The position numbers were made by a program, and so were the translations under genes. A stretch of 10,792 nucleotides of DNA from the NCBI GenBank assembly GCA_047632015.1, contig JBLIBC010000071.1, positions 1 to 10,792 on the forward strand. The letters are read 5' to 3'. Shown here piece after piece: positions 1-6,905 of this stretch; the stretch's first letter is position 1; every line of letters begins with the position of its first letter. This DNA is from JBLIAZ01 sp047632015. GTDB lineage: Bacteria; Bacteroidota; Bacteroidia; Flavobacteriales_C; GCA-002722245. A model generated the notes under the pieces. It was not told the origin of the DNA. It saw nothing but the letters and a program-made list of their open reading frames with translations, and ran no database searches.

Positions 1-1376
1 ATTTTATCGTAATCAAAGTCATCCAACTGAACGATTACATTCGTTTTTTTCATGTTGTTATCAAACCTGTCGCAATTTATGTTTCCAAGTTTGCTAATTT
101 TCATCATTACGGGAAAGCTGTTTTTTTCCGCTGCTGCCCTAGCTTCTCTTTCCGCTTCAATCTTAGCTTGTTCCTCTTCGTATATACGTTGTCTTTCTTT
201 AGCAGCAGCAATTTGTTGATTTCGCTCTTTGGTTGCCTTACTATCAAAACTTTCCTTTTGCTCCTCATTCAAGCCCAATAAAACAGCATTAGGGTTGTCC
301 TTCGTAACGGATAAATATTGACGATAAGATTCAATGTCTTCTAGTTTACCATTTGACAAACGGTTTAATTTTCCATGTGCCGCTACCAATTTATTATACC
401 CTTGCTTATTTAGTTTGCAATCTTTCATGTTTTTACTGATATCAGTATTTATCAAGTGAATTTTTTTACATAACTGCACGAAAGTAGTTTCGGTATAAGT
501 TACTTTTCTTGTAAACTTGCTTTTACCTGTTCTTCTTTTTGAAATAGGAGGAAGGTCCCCCGATTTTGAGTTACTAATTGTTTTTTCAAAAGCACTGATT
601 TTCCAATCAACAATTCCTTTTTTTTCATTTCCATAAAACGTGTTAAACAAAGGCGCCTCATTTATTGTTGGGAAATTTTTTTTAGCAAATTTAATTTCAG
701 CACTCTTTCCTTGACGTAAATTAACTTGTTTACCCTCATGTGATGCCTTGATGTGATACATTCCTCTTGACTCCAGTATTTTTTTGTTTGAAGTAGAGGT
801 GTAACCCGTTCTTACAAAATCACCTCTTGAAAGCATCTCATGAACCTCCACGTCAACCATCGCATCTTTAGCACAACGAAAAGCATCAGCTGGAAAATCA
901 ATTTTGTTCCCTGCTTTTGTTAAACACGAACCTCCAGTCAAATTATTAACAGTAAACATTTGAGCATTTTTCAGCTCTCTTGATACAAAATTCGCATTAA
1001 TATTTTTTCCAGACTCTTTGTAAACAACAAGCGATGCATGAGGTGAATATTTCATCGTGATCCGTTCCGATTCTAAACCTTTGTCAATCAAAAACTGACT
1101 TAATTCTTTACATAATACCTTTGAACTGCGGTTAACAAAAGTTTGATTGCTACCTGCGGAATCAGAAAATGAATAATGTATCCAATTGCCTTCGCTTAAC
1201 TTAACATAGGAAAACCATATGTTTTCTTTTTCGGTTTGATTGATACCAAGGTTCTGAATAGAACAGTCAATGTTAATGTACTGCGCCACATATTTACTTT
1301 GCATTACATGAAGATTAAAAATAAAAAACAACAAGGTTATCAACGATAGGAATCTGGTGTTTAAAGAGTAAGTCAT
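1..1376 (-). CDS. Secreted protein with degenerate OmpA-like region, ZU5-like beta domain and coiled coil (partial, C-terminus missing)
   Basis: This reading frame opens at an ATG (1376-1374) and stays open for 458 codons to the window edge, so the C-terminus is missing. A hydrophobic stretch at residues 8-25 suggests a signal peptide. Residues about 60-145 follow the length and order of an OmpA C-terminal domain (DSAGS, then KGLESERI) but lack its usual GHTD and NRRV motifs. Residues about 144-235 resemble the ZU5-like domain common in Bacteroidota surface proteins: LTGGS, FPADAF, VEVHEML, then ESRGMY and a GK-rich turn. A Lys/Glu/Ala-rich coiled coil covers about 372-420 and is followed by a KLGNINCDRF segment. 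The neighbouring gene at 1541-2722 has the same domain order, so the two are probably paralogues. Role unknown; probably periplasmic or outer-membrane. The coding call is firm and the domain assignments are by eye. Confidence 0.82.
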   Translation of the reverse strand, partial: MTYSLNTRFLSLITLLFFIFNLHVMQSKYVAQYINIDCSIQNLGINQTEKENIWFSYVKLSEGNWIHYSFSDSAGSNQTFVNRSSKVLCKELSQFLIDKGLESERITMKYSPHASLVVYKESGKNINANFVSRELKNAQMFTVNNLTGGSCLTKAGNKIDFPADAFRCAKDAMVDVEVHEMLSRGDFVRTGYTSTSNKKILESRGMYHIKASHEGKQVNLRQGKSAEIKFAKKNFPTINEAPLFNTFYGNEKKGIVDWKISAFEKTISNSKSGDLPPISKRRTGKSKFTRKVTYTETTFVQLCKKIHLINTDISKNMKDCKLNKQGYNKLVAAHGKLNRLSNGKLEDIESYRQYLSVTKDNPNAVLLGLNEEQKESFDSKATKERNQQIAAAKERQRIYEEEQAKIEAEREARAAAEKNSFPVMMKISKLGNINCDRFDNNMKKTNVIVQLDDFDYDK

Positions 1377-1472
1377 GGCGGCAGGAGTTAAGTTCGAAGT
1401 TCAGTTTCAAACTCATAATGCACCTGACTCAATTAGTAACGAATTACAGTGTGGTGAAAGATAAAAACAAAA

Positions 1473-1500
1473 AAAAAGCGATCCAATTGGATCGCTTTTT
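1473..1500 (-). terminator. Rho-independent terminator, perfect palindrome
   Basis: Two 12-base arms (1473-1484 and 1489-1500) are perfectly complementary around an AATT loop. The stem core is GCGATCC/GGATCGC, flanked by A and T runs. On the minus strand it lies 41 bases past the stop of the OmpA-like gene and ends in a T tract, so it should terminate that transcript and leave the partial gene at 1-1376 on its own promoter. The symmetry means it could act in both directions. Confidence 0.85.
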
Positions 1501-1540
1501 CATTCAAATATAATTTATCGTCAAGTAATTAATTTAACGC

Positions 1541-2722
1541 TTACTCGGCAGGGTAAATATAAAAGCACTTCTTAACACCTTCCGCTTCACACGACTTTTG
1601 TTTTCCTTTGGATTTAATATCAAGTGAAGATAGATTCGTTAATTTTTGTTGGATACCTGATTTTCCTTGAACAGTAATATCGAACGTAACAGCAGCATCT
1701 GGGCAAGGTAAAATGATTTTCATCTTTTTTGCTGGCTCCTCTAACGTTTGTCTGTATACTCCCATTTGACATGAGTAATAGGCCGTTACCTCTACTAATT
1801 TTAAACCTTTTTTTGCTTTAATTTTAAATTCAGGTTTGTCTTTAATTATTATCGCAAAATTAGCTTCGTTGCTTTTTTTCGTAGCAAAAACATAAAAAGC
1901 TTTACCGTCAATGGAGTCGATACTTGCTTTGCTAGTTCTTGAATTCCACACACCTTTTCCAAAATTCGTCCATAAATCTGGATGAGAAGATGCTTTACAA
2001 GCATTTTTAACCGGAACGTAAACTATTAAAGGATGTTCCAATTCCGTTTCGCTACAAATTTTTACATCCACTATACCAGATGTAGCCATCACTTGACCAC
2101 TCATTCCCATGGTTGTAAAACTAGTTCCTTTAAGTTCTTTTGTGGTTGTAATTATATTTATATCCAAACAAGAATTGTACTTTCTAAATTCACATGAGTT
2201 CATTTTCAGCTTAGCACCTCCAGTCAAGTTTACCGTAGTATCCAGTGAACATTCAGCAACTACTGGTTCAGCTTCAGCTTCTTCTTCAGTTTCTATTTCT
2301 GTTTCTTCAGCATCTGCAGGAACAACTCCAGCTCCATAATATTGTACAACAACTCTTCTGTTTTGCTCTCTTCCTTCCTCTGTATCGTTTGAAGCAATTG
2401 GACTACTTGAACCGTTATTTTGCTCAGTAATTCTATCCGCTGAAATGCCTTTTGAAGTATAAAACTTCACAAATAAATCAACCCTAGATTGTCCTAAACG
2501 TACGTTGTAATCACTTCCACCTACACTATCACAATAACCAATGATTTTTATGGTAGACGAATCTCCTTTATGCTCTTCAAAAAGTTTCTTCAAAGTAGAG
2601 GTGTGTTCGCTAGTCAATGTACTTTTCTTGTAATCAAAGAAAAAGTCATTTGATGAACTTTGCGCGCTTATGCCAGTGGTAATAAGGGCACAAGCAATCA
2701 TTGCAAAAAGGCTGTTTTTCAT
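1541..2722 (-). CDS. OmpA-like protein with acidic linker and ZU5-like beta domain
   Basis: I start this protein at ATG 2722-2720 (MKNSLFAM) rather than the TTG two codons upstream, giving 393 residues. A signal peptide covers residues 1-20 and is probably cut at ISA|Q. An OmpA/MotB C-terminal domain spans about 25-130: FFFDYKKSTL, IIGYCDSVGGSDYN, GQSRVDLF, KGISADRI, PIASN and GREQNRRVVV. Asp65 and Arg80 sit where this family contacts peptidoglycan, although the usual GHTD is GYCD here. A very acidic linker (137-153) leads to a ZU5-like region (about 160-225: LTGGAKL, MGMSGQVMATSG) and a C-terminal beta-rich part. The mature chain has ten cysteines, so disulfides are likely. It is probably a periplasmic or outer-membrane protein that anchors to the cell wall. 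The exact role is unknown. The partial gene downstream looks like a diverged copy. Confidence 0.9.
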   Translation of the reverse strand: MKNSLFAMIACALITTGISAQSSSNDFFFDYKKSTLTSEHTSTLKKLFEEHKGDSSTIKIIGYCDSVGGSDYNVRLGQSRVDLFVKFYTSKGISADRITEQNNGSSSPIASNDTEEGREQNRRVVVQYYGAGVVPADAEETEIETEEEAEAEPVVAECSLDTTVNLTGGAKLKMNSCEFRKYNSCLDINIITTTKELKGTSFTTMGMSGQVMATSGIVDVKICSETELEHPLIVYVPVKNACKASSHPDLWTNFGKGVWNSRTSKASIDSIDGKAFYVFATKKSNEANFAIIIKDKPEFKIKAKKGLKLVEVTAYYSCQMGVYRQTLEEPAKKMKIILPCPDAAVTFDITVQGKSGIQQKLTNLSSLDIKSKGKQKSCEAEGVKKCFYIYPAE

Positions 2723-2803
2723 AGTCAAAAAATTAATTAGTATTTGGCGACTAATTTAGGGAATTGTAACCTTTTATTACCACAAACTCTTTTTTAATTT
2801 GTT

Positions 2804-2837
2804 TTGATTCAGTTTACAAAATCAGTTTGTATTTTTA
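2804..2837 (+). promoter_or_regulatory. Candidate promoter for the saccharopine-dehydrogenase-family gene
   Basis: TTG at 2804-2806 could be a -33 element. Two possible -7 elements follow: TCAGTTTG (2822-2829, spacing 15) and TATTTTTA (2830-2837, spacing 23). Each departs from the Bacteroidota consensus TANNTTTG by one base. Its position inside the TTG-initiated extension of the downstream frame supports the ATG at 2855 as the true start. Confidence 0.4.
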
Positions 2838-2854
2838 CAACAAATGAGCAATCA

Positions 2855-4051
2855 ATGATAAACAAGGTTTTAATAATAGGAGCAGGTGGAGTGAGTAATG
2901 TCACCACTCAAAAAATAGCAAGAGTCACCACCGTTTTTTCTGAAATAATGTTGGCCTCAAGGACCAAGTCAAAATGTGATGATATCGCAAAAAAAATAAA
3001 GCACACCAACATTCAAACAGCACAATTGAACGCAGACAATGTGCAGGAAACCGTTGCCTTAATTAAGCAGTTCAAGCCTGCTTTGGTAGTAAACCTTGCT
3101 TTACCATATCAAGACTTAGCCATCATGGACGCTTGTTTGGAAACAAAAGTTCACTACATGGATACGGCTAACTACGAGCCAATTGACGAAGCTAAATTTG
3201 AATACTCTTGGCAGTGGGCCTACCATGAAAAGTTTAAGCAAGCTGGTATTATGGCACTCCTTGGATGTGGATTTGACCCTGGTGTTACACAAGTTTTTAC
3301 GGCCTACGCAAACAAACATTATTTTGATGAAATCCATTACTTGGATATTATTGATTGTAACGGAGGTGATCACGGCAAAGCATTTGCCACCAATTTCAAT
3401 CCTGAAATAAACATCAGGGAAATTACTCAAAAAGGAAAGTATTACGAAGATGGGGCATGGCACGAAGTGGACTCCTTAAGTATCAGAAAAGAGATAGTTT
3501 ATCCAGGAATAGGAGAAAGGTCCTCTTATTTAATGCACCATGAAGAACTTGAAAGCTTAGTTAAAAACTTCCCAACTATCAAACGCGCCCGATTTTGGAT
3601 GACATTTGGAGATGAATATTTAAAGCACCTTGAAGTGATGCAAAACATTGGTATTACAAGCATCAAACCCATCAACTATGAAGGGAAAGAAATTGTTCCA
3701 TTACAATTTTTAAAAGCACTTCTTCCTGAGCCTTCAAGTTTAGGTGCTAATTATACCGGAGAAACTTCTATTGGATGTCAAATCCGAGGCATCAAAGACA
3801 ATAAAGAAGTGACGTACTACGTATGGAACAACTGCAAACATCAAGACGCATACAGTGATGTTTTAGGGCAAGGAGTAGCATACACTACAGGAGTCCCTGC
3901 CATGATTGGAGCAAAAATGATGTTGTCAGGAGAATGGATGAAACCCGGAGTTTATAATGTGGAGGAATTCAATCCAGATCCCTTTATGAAAGATTTAACT
4001 GAATATGGATTACCATGGCACGAAGAATTAAATAAAAAACTAGCTTTTTAA
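2855..4051 (+). CDS. Saccharopine dehydrogenase family protein, probable carboxynorspermidine synthase
   Basis: This 398-residue cytosolic enzyme has the length and motifs of the carboxynorspermidine/carboxyspermidine dehydrogenase branch of the saccharopine dehydrogenase family. That branch condenses aspartate semialdehyde with a diamine using NADPH, the first step of the alternative spermidine route common in Bacteroidota. An N-terminal Rossmann fold is visible: VLIIGAGGVS (5-14), then LASRT (33-37), where a basic residue would suit NADPH. Further conserved-looking blocks are GCGFDPGVTQVF, CNGGDHGKAFATNFNPEINIRE, SYLMHHEELESL and TTGVPAMIGAKM. An upstream in-frame TTG at 2804 would add 17 residues before the Rossmann strand and is rejected. 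The partner decarboxylase is not in this window. Saccharopine dehydrogenase of lysine metabolism is a less likely alternative. Confidence 0.85.
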   Translation: MINKVLIIGAGGVSNVTTQKIARVTTVFSEIMLASRTKSKCDDIAKKIKHTNIQTAQLNADNVQETVALIKQFKPALVVNLALPYQDLAIMDACLETKVHYMDTANYEPIDEAKFEYSWQWAYHEKFKQAGIMALLGCGFDPGVTQVFTAYANKHYFDEIHYLDIIDCNGGDHGKAFATNFNPEINIREITQKGKYYEDGAWHEVDSLSIRKEIVYPGIGERSSYLMHHEELESLVKNFPTIKRARFWMTFGDEYLKHLEVMQNIGITSIKPINYEGKEIVPLQFLKALLPEPSSLGANYTGETSIGCQIRGIKDNKEVTYYVWNNCKHQDAYSDVLGQGVAYTTGVPAMIGAKMMLSGEWMKPGVYNVEEFNPDPFMKDLTEYGLPWHEELNKKLAF

Positions 4052-4103
4052 GGGGTTTATATTAGTCGCTTAAAACTCTTTATAAATTAGCTGTTAAAAT
4101 ATT

Positions 4104-4132
4104 TTGATAGTAATTTTAAAAACATACTTTTG
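4104..4132 (+). promoter_or_regulatory. Bacteroidota-type promoter for the DUF2795 gene
   Basis: TTG at 4104-4106 and TACTTTTG at 4125-4132 match the consensus TTG-N17-23-TANNTTTG exactly, with 18 bases between them. Transcription should start near 4138, giving a leader of about 40 bases. This separates the gene from the dehydrogenase upstream. Confidence 0.75.
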
Positions 4133-4178
4133 CAGCATTACGAATAACCTTATACGCTACTATTAAAATATACAAATT

Positions 4179-4400
4179 ATGTACTGGACATTAGAATTAG
4201 CTTCCTACTTAACTGACGCACCTTGGCCAGCAACTAAGGATGAATTAATTGATTACGCCATGAGATCTGGTGCTCCACTTGAGGTGACTGAAAATTTACA
4301 AGAAATAGAGGATGAAGGAGATCCTTATGAGTCAATTGAAGAAATTTGGCCAGATTTCCCCACCAAGGACGACTTTCTCTTTAATGAGGATGAATATTAA
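4179..4400 (+). CDS. DUF2795 domain protein
   Basis: This small, acidic, soluble protein of 73 residues begins MYWTLELASYL and contains the block APWPATKDELIDYAMRSGAP, followed by LQEIEDEGDPYESIEEIWPD and an acidic C-terminus ending NEDEY. I recognise this as the Bacteroidota form of DUF2795, which is usually about this length and highly conserved. DUF2795 proteins have no established biochemical role; the segment around residues 20-45 is the family core. The gene is a single transcription unit, with an exact-consensus promoter 47 bases upstream and a strong terminator 25 bases downstream. The high conservation and own strong promoter suggest steady housekeeping expression, which is inference. 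Confidence 0.93.
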   Translation: MYWTLELASYLTDAPWPATKDELIDYAMRSGAPLEVTENLQEIEDEGDPYESIEEIWPDFPTKDDFLFNEDEY

Positions 4401-4424
4401 ATAAGTACGTAAAGTACTATATAT

Positions 4425-4454
4425 AAAAAAGCGAGATTTATTCTCGCTTTTTTT
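4425..4454 (+). terminator. Rho-independent terminator after the DUF2795 gene
   Basis: The stem AAAAAAGCGAGA (4425-4436) pairs with TCTCGCTTTTTT (4442-4453) around a five-base loop and ends in seven T residues. It isolates the DUF2795 gene from the lipoprotein gene downstream. Confidence 0.9.
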
Positions 4455-4490
4455 ATGTTCCATCCTTTGCGGATGTAGCAGTCTCTAATT

Positions 4491-4520
4491 TTGATATATC
4501 CTTAACTATGTTCATTTTTG
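4491..4520 (+). promoter_or_regulatory. Promoter of the ankyrin lipoprotein gene, very close to the start codon
   Basis: TTG (4491-4493), 19 bases, then CATTTTTG (4513-4520) match the Bacteroidota promoter pattern with one mismatch. The ATG at 4528 is only seven bases past the -7 element, so the transcript should have almost no leader. Confidence 0.6.
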
Positions 4521-4527
4521 CAGTACC

Positions 4528-5355
4528 ATGAATAAGGTTTTTGCTTTCATTTTTATATTTAGCTTGTGCTCATGCTCCTTGTTTAAGGACAAACCTATTC
4601 ATGCGACCGATTTAAAGCTATTTAAAAAAACACCTGTTTGGGATGCAGCTAAAGCACTTCACGAACATAAATTCGAAGAAGCTTCAGCTTTTTTTCTTGA
4701 TTCTCCGGATTTAGTTGACTACCAAGAAAAGCGCTACTATCAAACCCTGTTGCTCTGGGCAGTAAAAAATGAAATGACTGCCGCAGTGGAATTTTTATTA
4801 GAACTAGAAGCCGACACTGAATTAAAAGACAGGTACGGAGTTTATCCAATCATTCAAGCTGCAACCTACAAAGACTCTTATTTACTACAATCACTTATTG
4901 ACCACAAGGCCGATGTTAAAGTAGTGGCTAAACCCAAAGGCATAGATGCATATCAAAAATTAAGAACGCCAATTATAGCAGCAGCCTCAGTGAGTAAAAA
5001 AAACATTGAAATCTTGCTTGCCGCTGGTGCTGATTTAGATTACACTGAAACCAGGTTTGGACTTCAAAACGCAGTAATTACAGCCTTTTCATCGAAAAGA
5101 ATAGATATCATCCATTATTTGATAATCGAAAAAAAGATTGACCTAGACAACATCCAGTATTTAGATTACAAAGGCGATTCCACTGACGTGAGAACAGAAT
5201 TAAGAAAGTTAGTTTACCCACTAGATTCTGAAGAGTACAAAGTTAAAATGGAAATTGTTGACTACTTAGCAGTTAGGAAAATAAACTATTGGGATTCGCC
5301 AGTTCCCAGAAATTTGTACCATAATTTTAGTCCCAAGTTTTTAAAGCAATACTAA
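4528..5355 (+). CDS. Ankyrin-repeat lipoprotein
   Basis: This 275-residue protein begins with a lipoprotein signal peptide: a hydrophobic stretch at 4-13 followed by the lipobox LCSC, with Cys16 as the expected lipidated residue. The next residues (SLFKDK) do not clearly indicate inner or outer membrane. Ankyrin-like repeats follow at about 70-100 (TLLLWAVKNEMTAAVEFLLE), 103-133, 146-172 (TPIIAAASVSKKNIEILLAA, GADLDY) and 177-207, with the typical LLxxGAD turns. The remaining C-terminal 65 residues show no motif I recognise. Ankyrin repeats bind proteins, so a scaffold at the envelope is plausible; the partner is unknown. The signal peptide fixes the start at 4528. It has its own promoter and is not clearly part of an operon. 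Confidence 0.87.
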   Translation: MNKVFAFIFIFSLCSCSLFKDKPIHATDLKLFKKTPVWDAAKALHEHKFEEASAFFLDSPDLVDYQEKRYYQTLLLWAVKNEMTAAVEFLLELEADTELKDRYGVYPIIQAATYKDSYLLQSLIDHKADVKVVAKPKGIDAYQKLRTPIIAAASVSKKNIEILLAAGADLDYTETRFGLQNAVITAFSSKRIDIIHYLIIEKKIDLDNIQYLDYKGDSTDVRTELRKLVYPLDSEEYKVKMEIVDYLAVRKINYWDSPVPRNLYHNFSPKFLKQY

Positions 5356-5359
5356 GGAA

Positions 5360-5374
5360 AGTTGATCATCAACT
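5360..5374. repeat. 15-base odd palindrome between the lipoprotein and TPR genes
   Basis: AGTTGAT and ATCAACT are perfect inverted copies around a single C. It lies five bases after the lipoprotein stop codon and about 18 bases before the -33 region of the TPR gene. It has no T tract, so it is a poor intrinsic terminator. It could be a protein-binding site or a weak transcript 3' hairpin. Confidence 0.45.
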
Positions 5375-5391
5375 AACTAAGCGACCCTTTA

Positions 5392-5421
5392 CTGGACTTC
5401 AAACAAATTTCATTAATTTTG
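5392..5421 (+). promoter_or_regulatory. Promoter of the TPR gene
   Basis: The -7 element TAATTTTG (5414-5421) matches TANNTTTG exactly. The -33 position holds CTG (5392-5394) at a spacing of 19, one base off TTG. Transcription should begin near 5427, giving a leader of about 20 bases. Confidence 0.6.
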
Positions 5422-5448
5422 TGATGCACGAATATTAAAATCATTTTA

Positions 5449-6642
5449 ATGAAAGTATTTCAAGTTGTTTTTGTCCTAATGATGTTATTAAACATCAAAG
5501 CATATGGACAGTGTAAGGAAATCAAGTTAGCTGTAAAAGCAATGAATAACAGTGACATTGATAGTTCCGTTGCAAGTTTGAAACTAGCCAAAGCCATTAT
5601 TACAGAAAACGGGATTGAGACTGTGAATGAAAAGTGCATGGCCAAGTATCATTACACATATGCAGCTACTCAACTAATAATTGGTCAAAAGAAGGACAGC
5701 TTGGTAGCCAAAATCAAGTATTTTAACATCAGCGAAAACCAATACGGTAAGTTTCTTAAGATCGACCAGTCAGGAGACTTATATGACATCGTGATGTCAA
5801 ACTTATTAAGTTTATCAGTTGAGTACAGTAATGTTGGAGTGGAATATTATCAAGCAAAAAACTTTGAAAAAGCATTAGTATACATGCAAAAAGGTATTTC
5901 CTTAAAGGCAAAATACTATCCAGGAAACATCAAACCAATTGACAGATTCAACGCCATGGTTTGCGCAAAAATGGTAGGTAATTATCCTTTAGCATTAACT
6001 TTTGCTGACTCCTTGTTAGCTCAGGAAAAACTTTCAAAAGATGACAGAATTAAATACTTGGGCCAAAAAGTTGAAATCCTAACTGCCGCAGATTCGTCAG
6101 AAAAAGCGCTTGTTGTTTTGGACACTTTAAAAATACTGGACCCAACTGATCCTGATTTGAAATTATCTGAACTTCAGATATACTTGAATAAAAGCCAAAA
6201 TACTAAAGCAATTGTGTTACTTAATGACATTACAAAAACGTTAAAAAACAGGGAAGACTTATGGTTAATTAAAGGGCAACTTCACTATCAAGAATCACAA
6301 ATAGATTCTAGTGTCAAAGCCTTTAGTAATGCCTTGATATTGAATAAATCTAGTTATTCTGCGCTTTATGGCTTAGGTGTTATTTATGTTAATAAAGGGA
6401 ATCAAAGTATTCAGAGTATGAATCAAAGCAACGGCCATGAAAAGTTAGCCTTTGAGGAAAGCGTTAAGATTGACTTTGGAGTTGCCATTGGATATTTAAC
6501 GACAATTTTAGAATTTAAAACTGAGGATTTAAATTCCTTGAATGCATTAAAGATGATTTACAACAGCTTGTCCGATGAGGACAACGAAAAGCTAATTGAT
6601 GATAGGATCCTAAATATAAAAAATCCAACTGTCGAGGAATAA
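5449..6642 (+). CDS. Secreted tetratricopeptide-repeat protein
   Basis: This 397-residue protein has a signal peptide at residues 1-20 (VVFVLMMLL core, likely cleavage AYG|Q), so it is exported to the periplasm or surface. The rest is almost all alpha-helical with TPR-like repeats. Clear units are at about 124-157 (EYSNVGVEYYQAKNFEKALV), 202-235 (SSEKALVVLDTLKILDPTDP), and 270-310 (LWLIKGQLHYQESQIDSSV, then AFSNALILNKSSYSALYGLG). Weaker copies lie between them and at 340-375. TPR arrays mount protein complexes, and secreted ones are frequent in Bacteroidota envelope and gliding/T9SS gene sets. No catalytic domain is visible, and I cannot assign a specific partner. It has its own promoter, and the region after it is convergent with the small gene at 6906-7136. 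Confidence 0.85.
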   Translation: MKVFQVVFVLMMLLNIKAYGQCKEIKLAVKAMNNSDIDSSVASLKLAKAIITENGIETVNEKCMAKYHYTYAATQLIIGQKKDSLVAKIKYFNISENQYGKFLKIDQSGDLYDIVMSNLLSLSVEYSNVGVEYYQAKNFEKALVYMQKGISLKAKYYPGNIKPIDRFNAMVCAKMVGNYPLALTFADSLLAQEKLSKDDRIKYLGQKVEILTAADSSEKALVVLDTLKILDPTDPDLKLSELQIYLNKSQNTKAIVLLNDITKTLKNREDLWLIKGQLHYQESQIDSSVKAFSNALILNKSSYSALYGLGVIYVNKGNQSIQSMNQSNGHEKLAFEESVKIDFGVAIGYLTTILEFKTEDLNSLNALKMIYNSLSDEDNEKLIDDRILNIKNPTVEE

Positions 6643-6648
6643 AGTTGG
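6625..6648 (+). terminator. Possible weak terminator hairpin overlapping the TPR stop codon
   Basis: CCAACT (6625-6630) and AGTTGG (6643-6648) form a six-base perfect stem whose 12-base loop contains the end of the TPR gene. Only TTATTAAT follows, not a true T tract, so termination here would be inefficient. Confidence 0.25.
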
Positions 6649-6905
6649 TTATTAATAGTCAAAGTTGTGTTAAGCGCGTAGATGTAATTTACTGTTAAAT
6701 TGCAAACACAATAATAGCAATGATGTTACTTGAAACTACAACAGCGATTCTGATATTTTTGTTGTTGATGTGTTTATAATACAAGAGGTTTAAGCTTTAT
6801 AATAGGTAGTGTCTCTATTACTTTGACGAACATCAATTAAATAGATTGCTTTGTTTTTTTGCAAAAAAATATATTTTATTTAACCTAAACCTCAAAACGA
6901 GCAAT
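6643..6905. other. Convergent intergenic region, mostly without recognisable content
   Basis: This 263-base gap lies between the plus-strand TPR gene and the minus-strand gene at 6906-7136. It contains one 19-codon hydrophobic frame at 6720-6779 and a 16-base AT palindrome, seven T residues, GC, then seven A residues (6854-6869). I see no convincing RNA gene or strong terminator. Confidence 0.5.

Noticed and set aside
2109..2430. Two plus-strand frames (76 and 61 codons) inside the OmpA-like gene
   Set aside because: They are antisense to the acidic Glu/Ala linker of the minus-strand gene; their low-complexity Ser/Val or Leu/Gln content is the mirror of that linker.
2804..2854. TTG-initiated 17-residue extension of the dehydrogenase
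   Set aside because: The Rossmann strand begins immediately after the ATG at 2855, and the extension overlaps the likely promoter.
3116..3463. Minus-strand frame of 115 codons and plus-strand frame at 3183-3410
   Set aside because: Both lie inside the well-supported dehydrogenase gene in other frames and show no recognisable protein features.
4403..4418. AGTAC/GTACT inverted repeat just after the DUF2795 stop codon
   Set aside because: Only five base pairs and AT-rich surroundings; the strong terminator at 4425-4454 explains the region.
4649..4849. Minus-strand frame of 66 codons
   Set aside because: Antisense shadow of the ankyrin lipoprotein gene.
5460..5645. Minus-strand frame of 61 codons
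   Set aside because: Antisense to the signal peptide and first helices of the TPR protein; no own promoter or homology seen.
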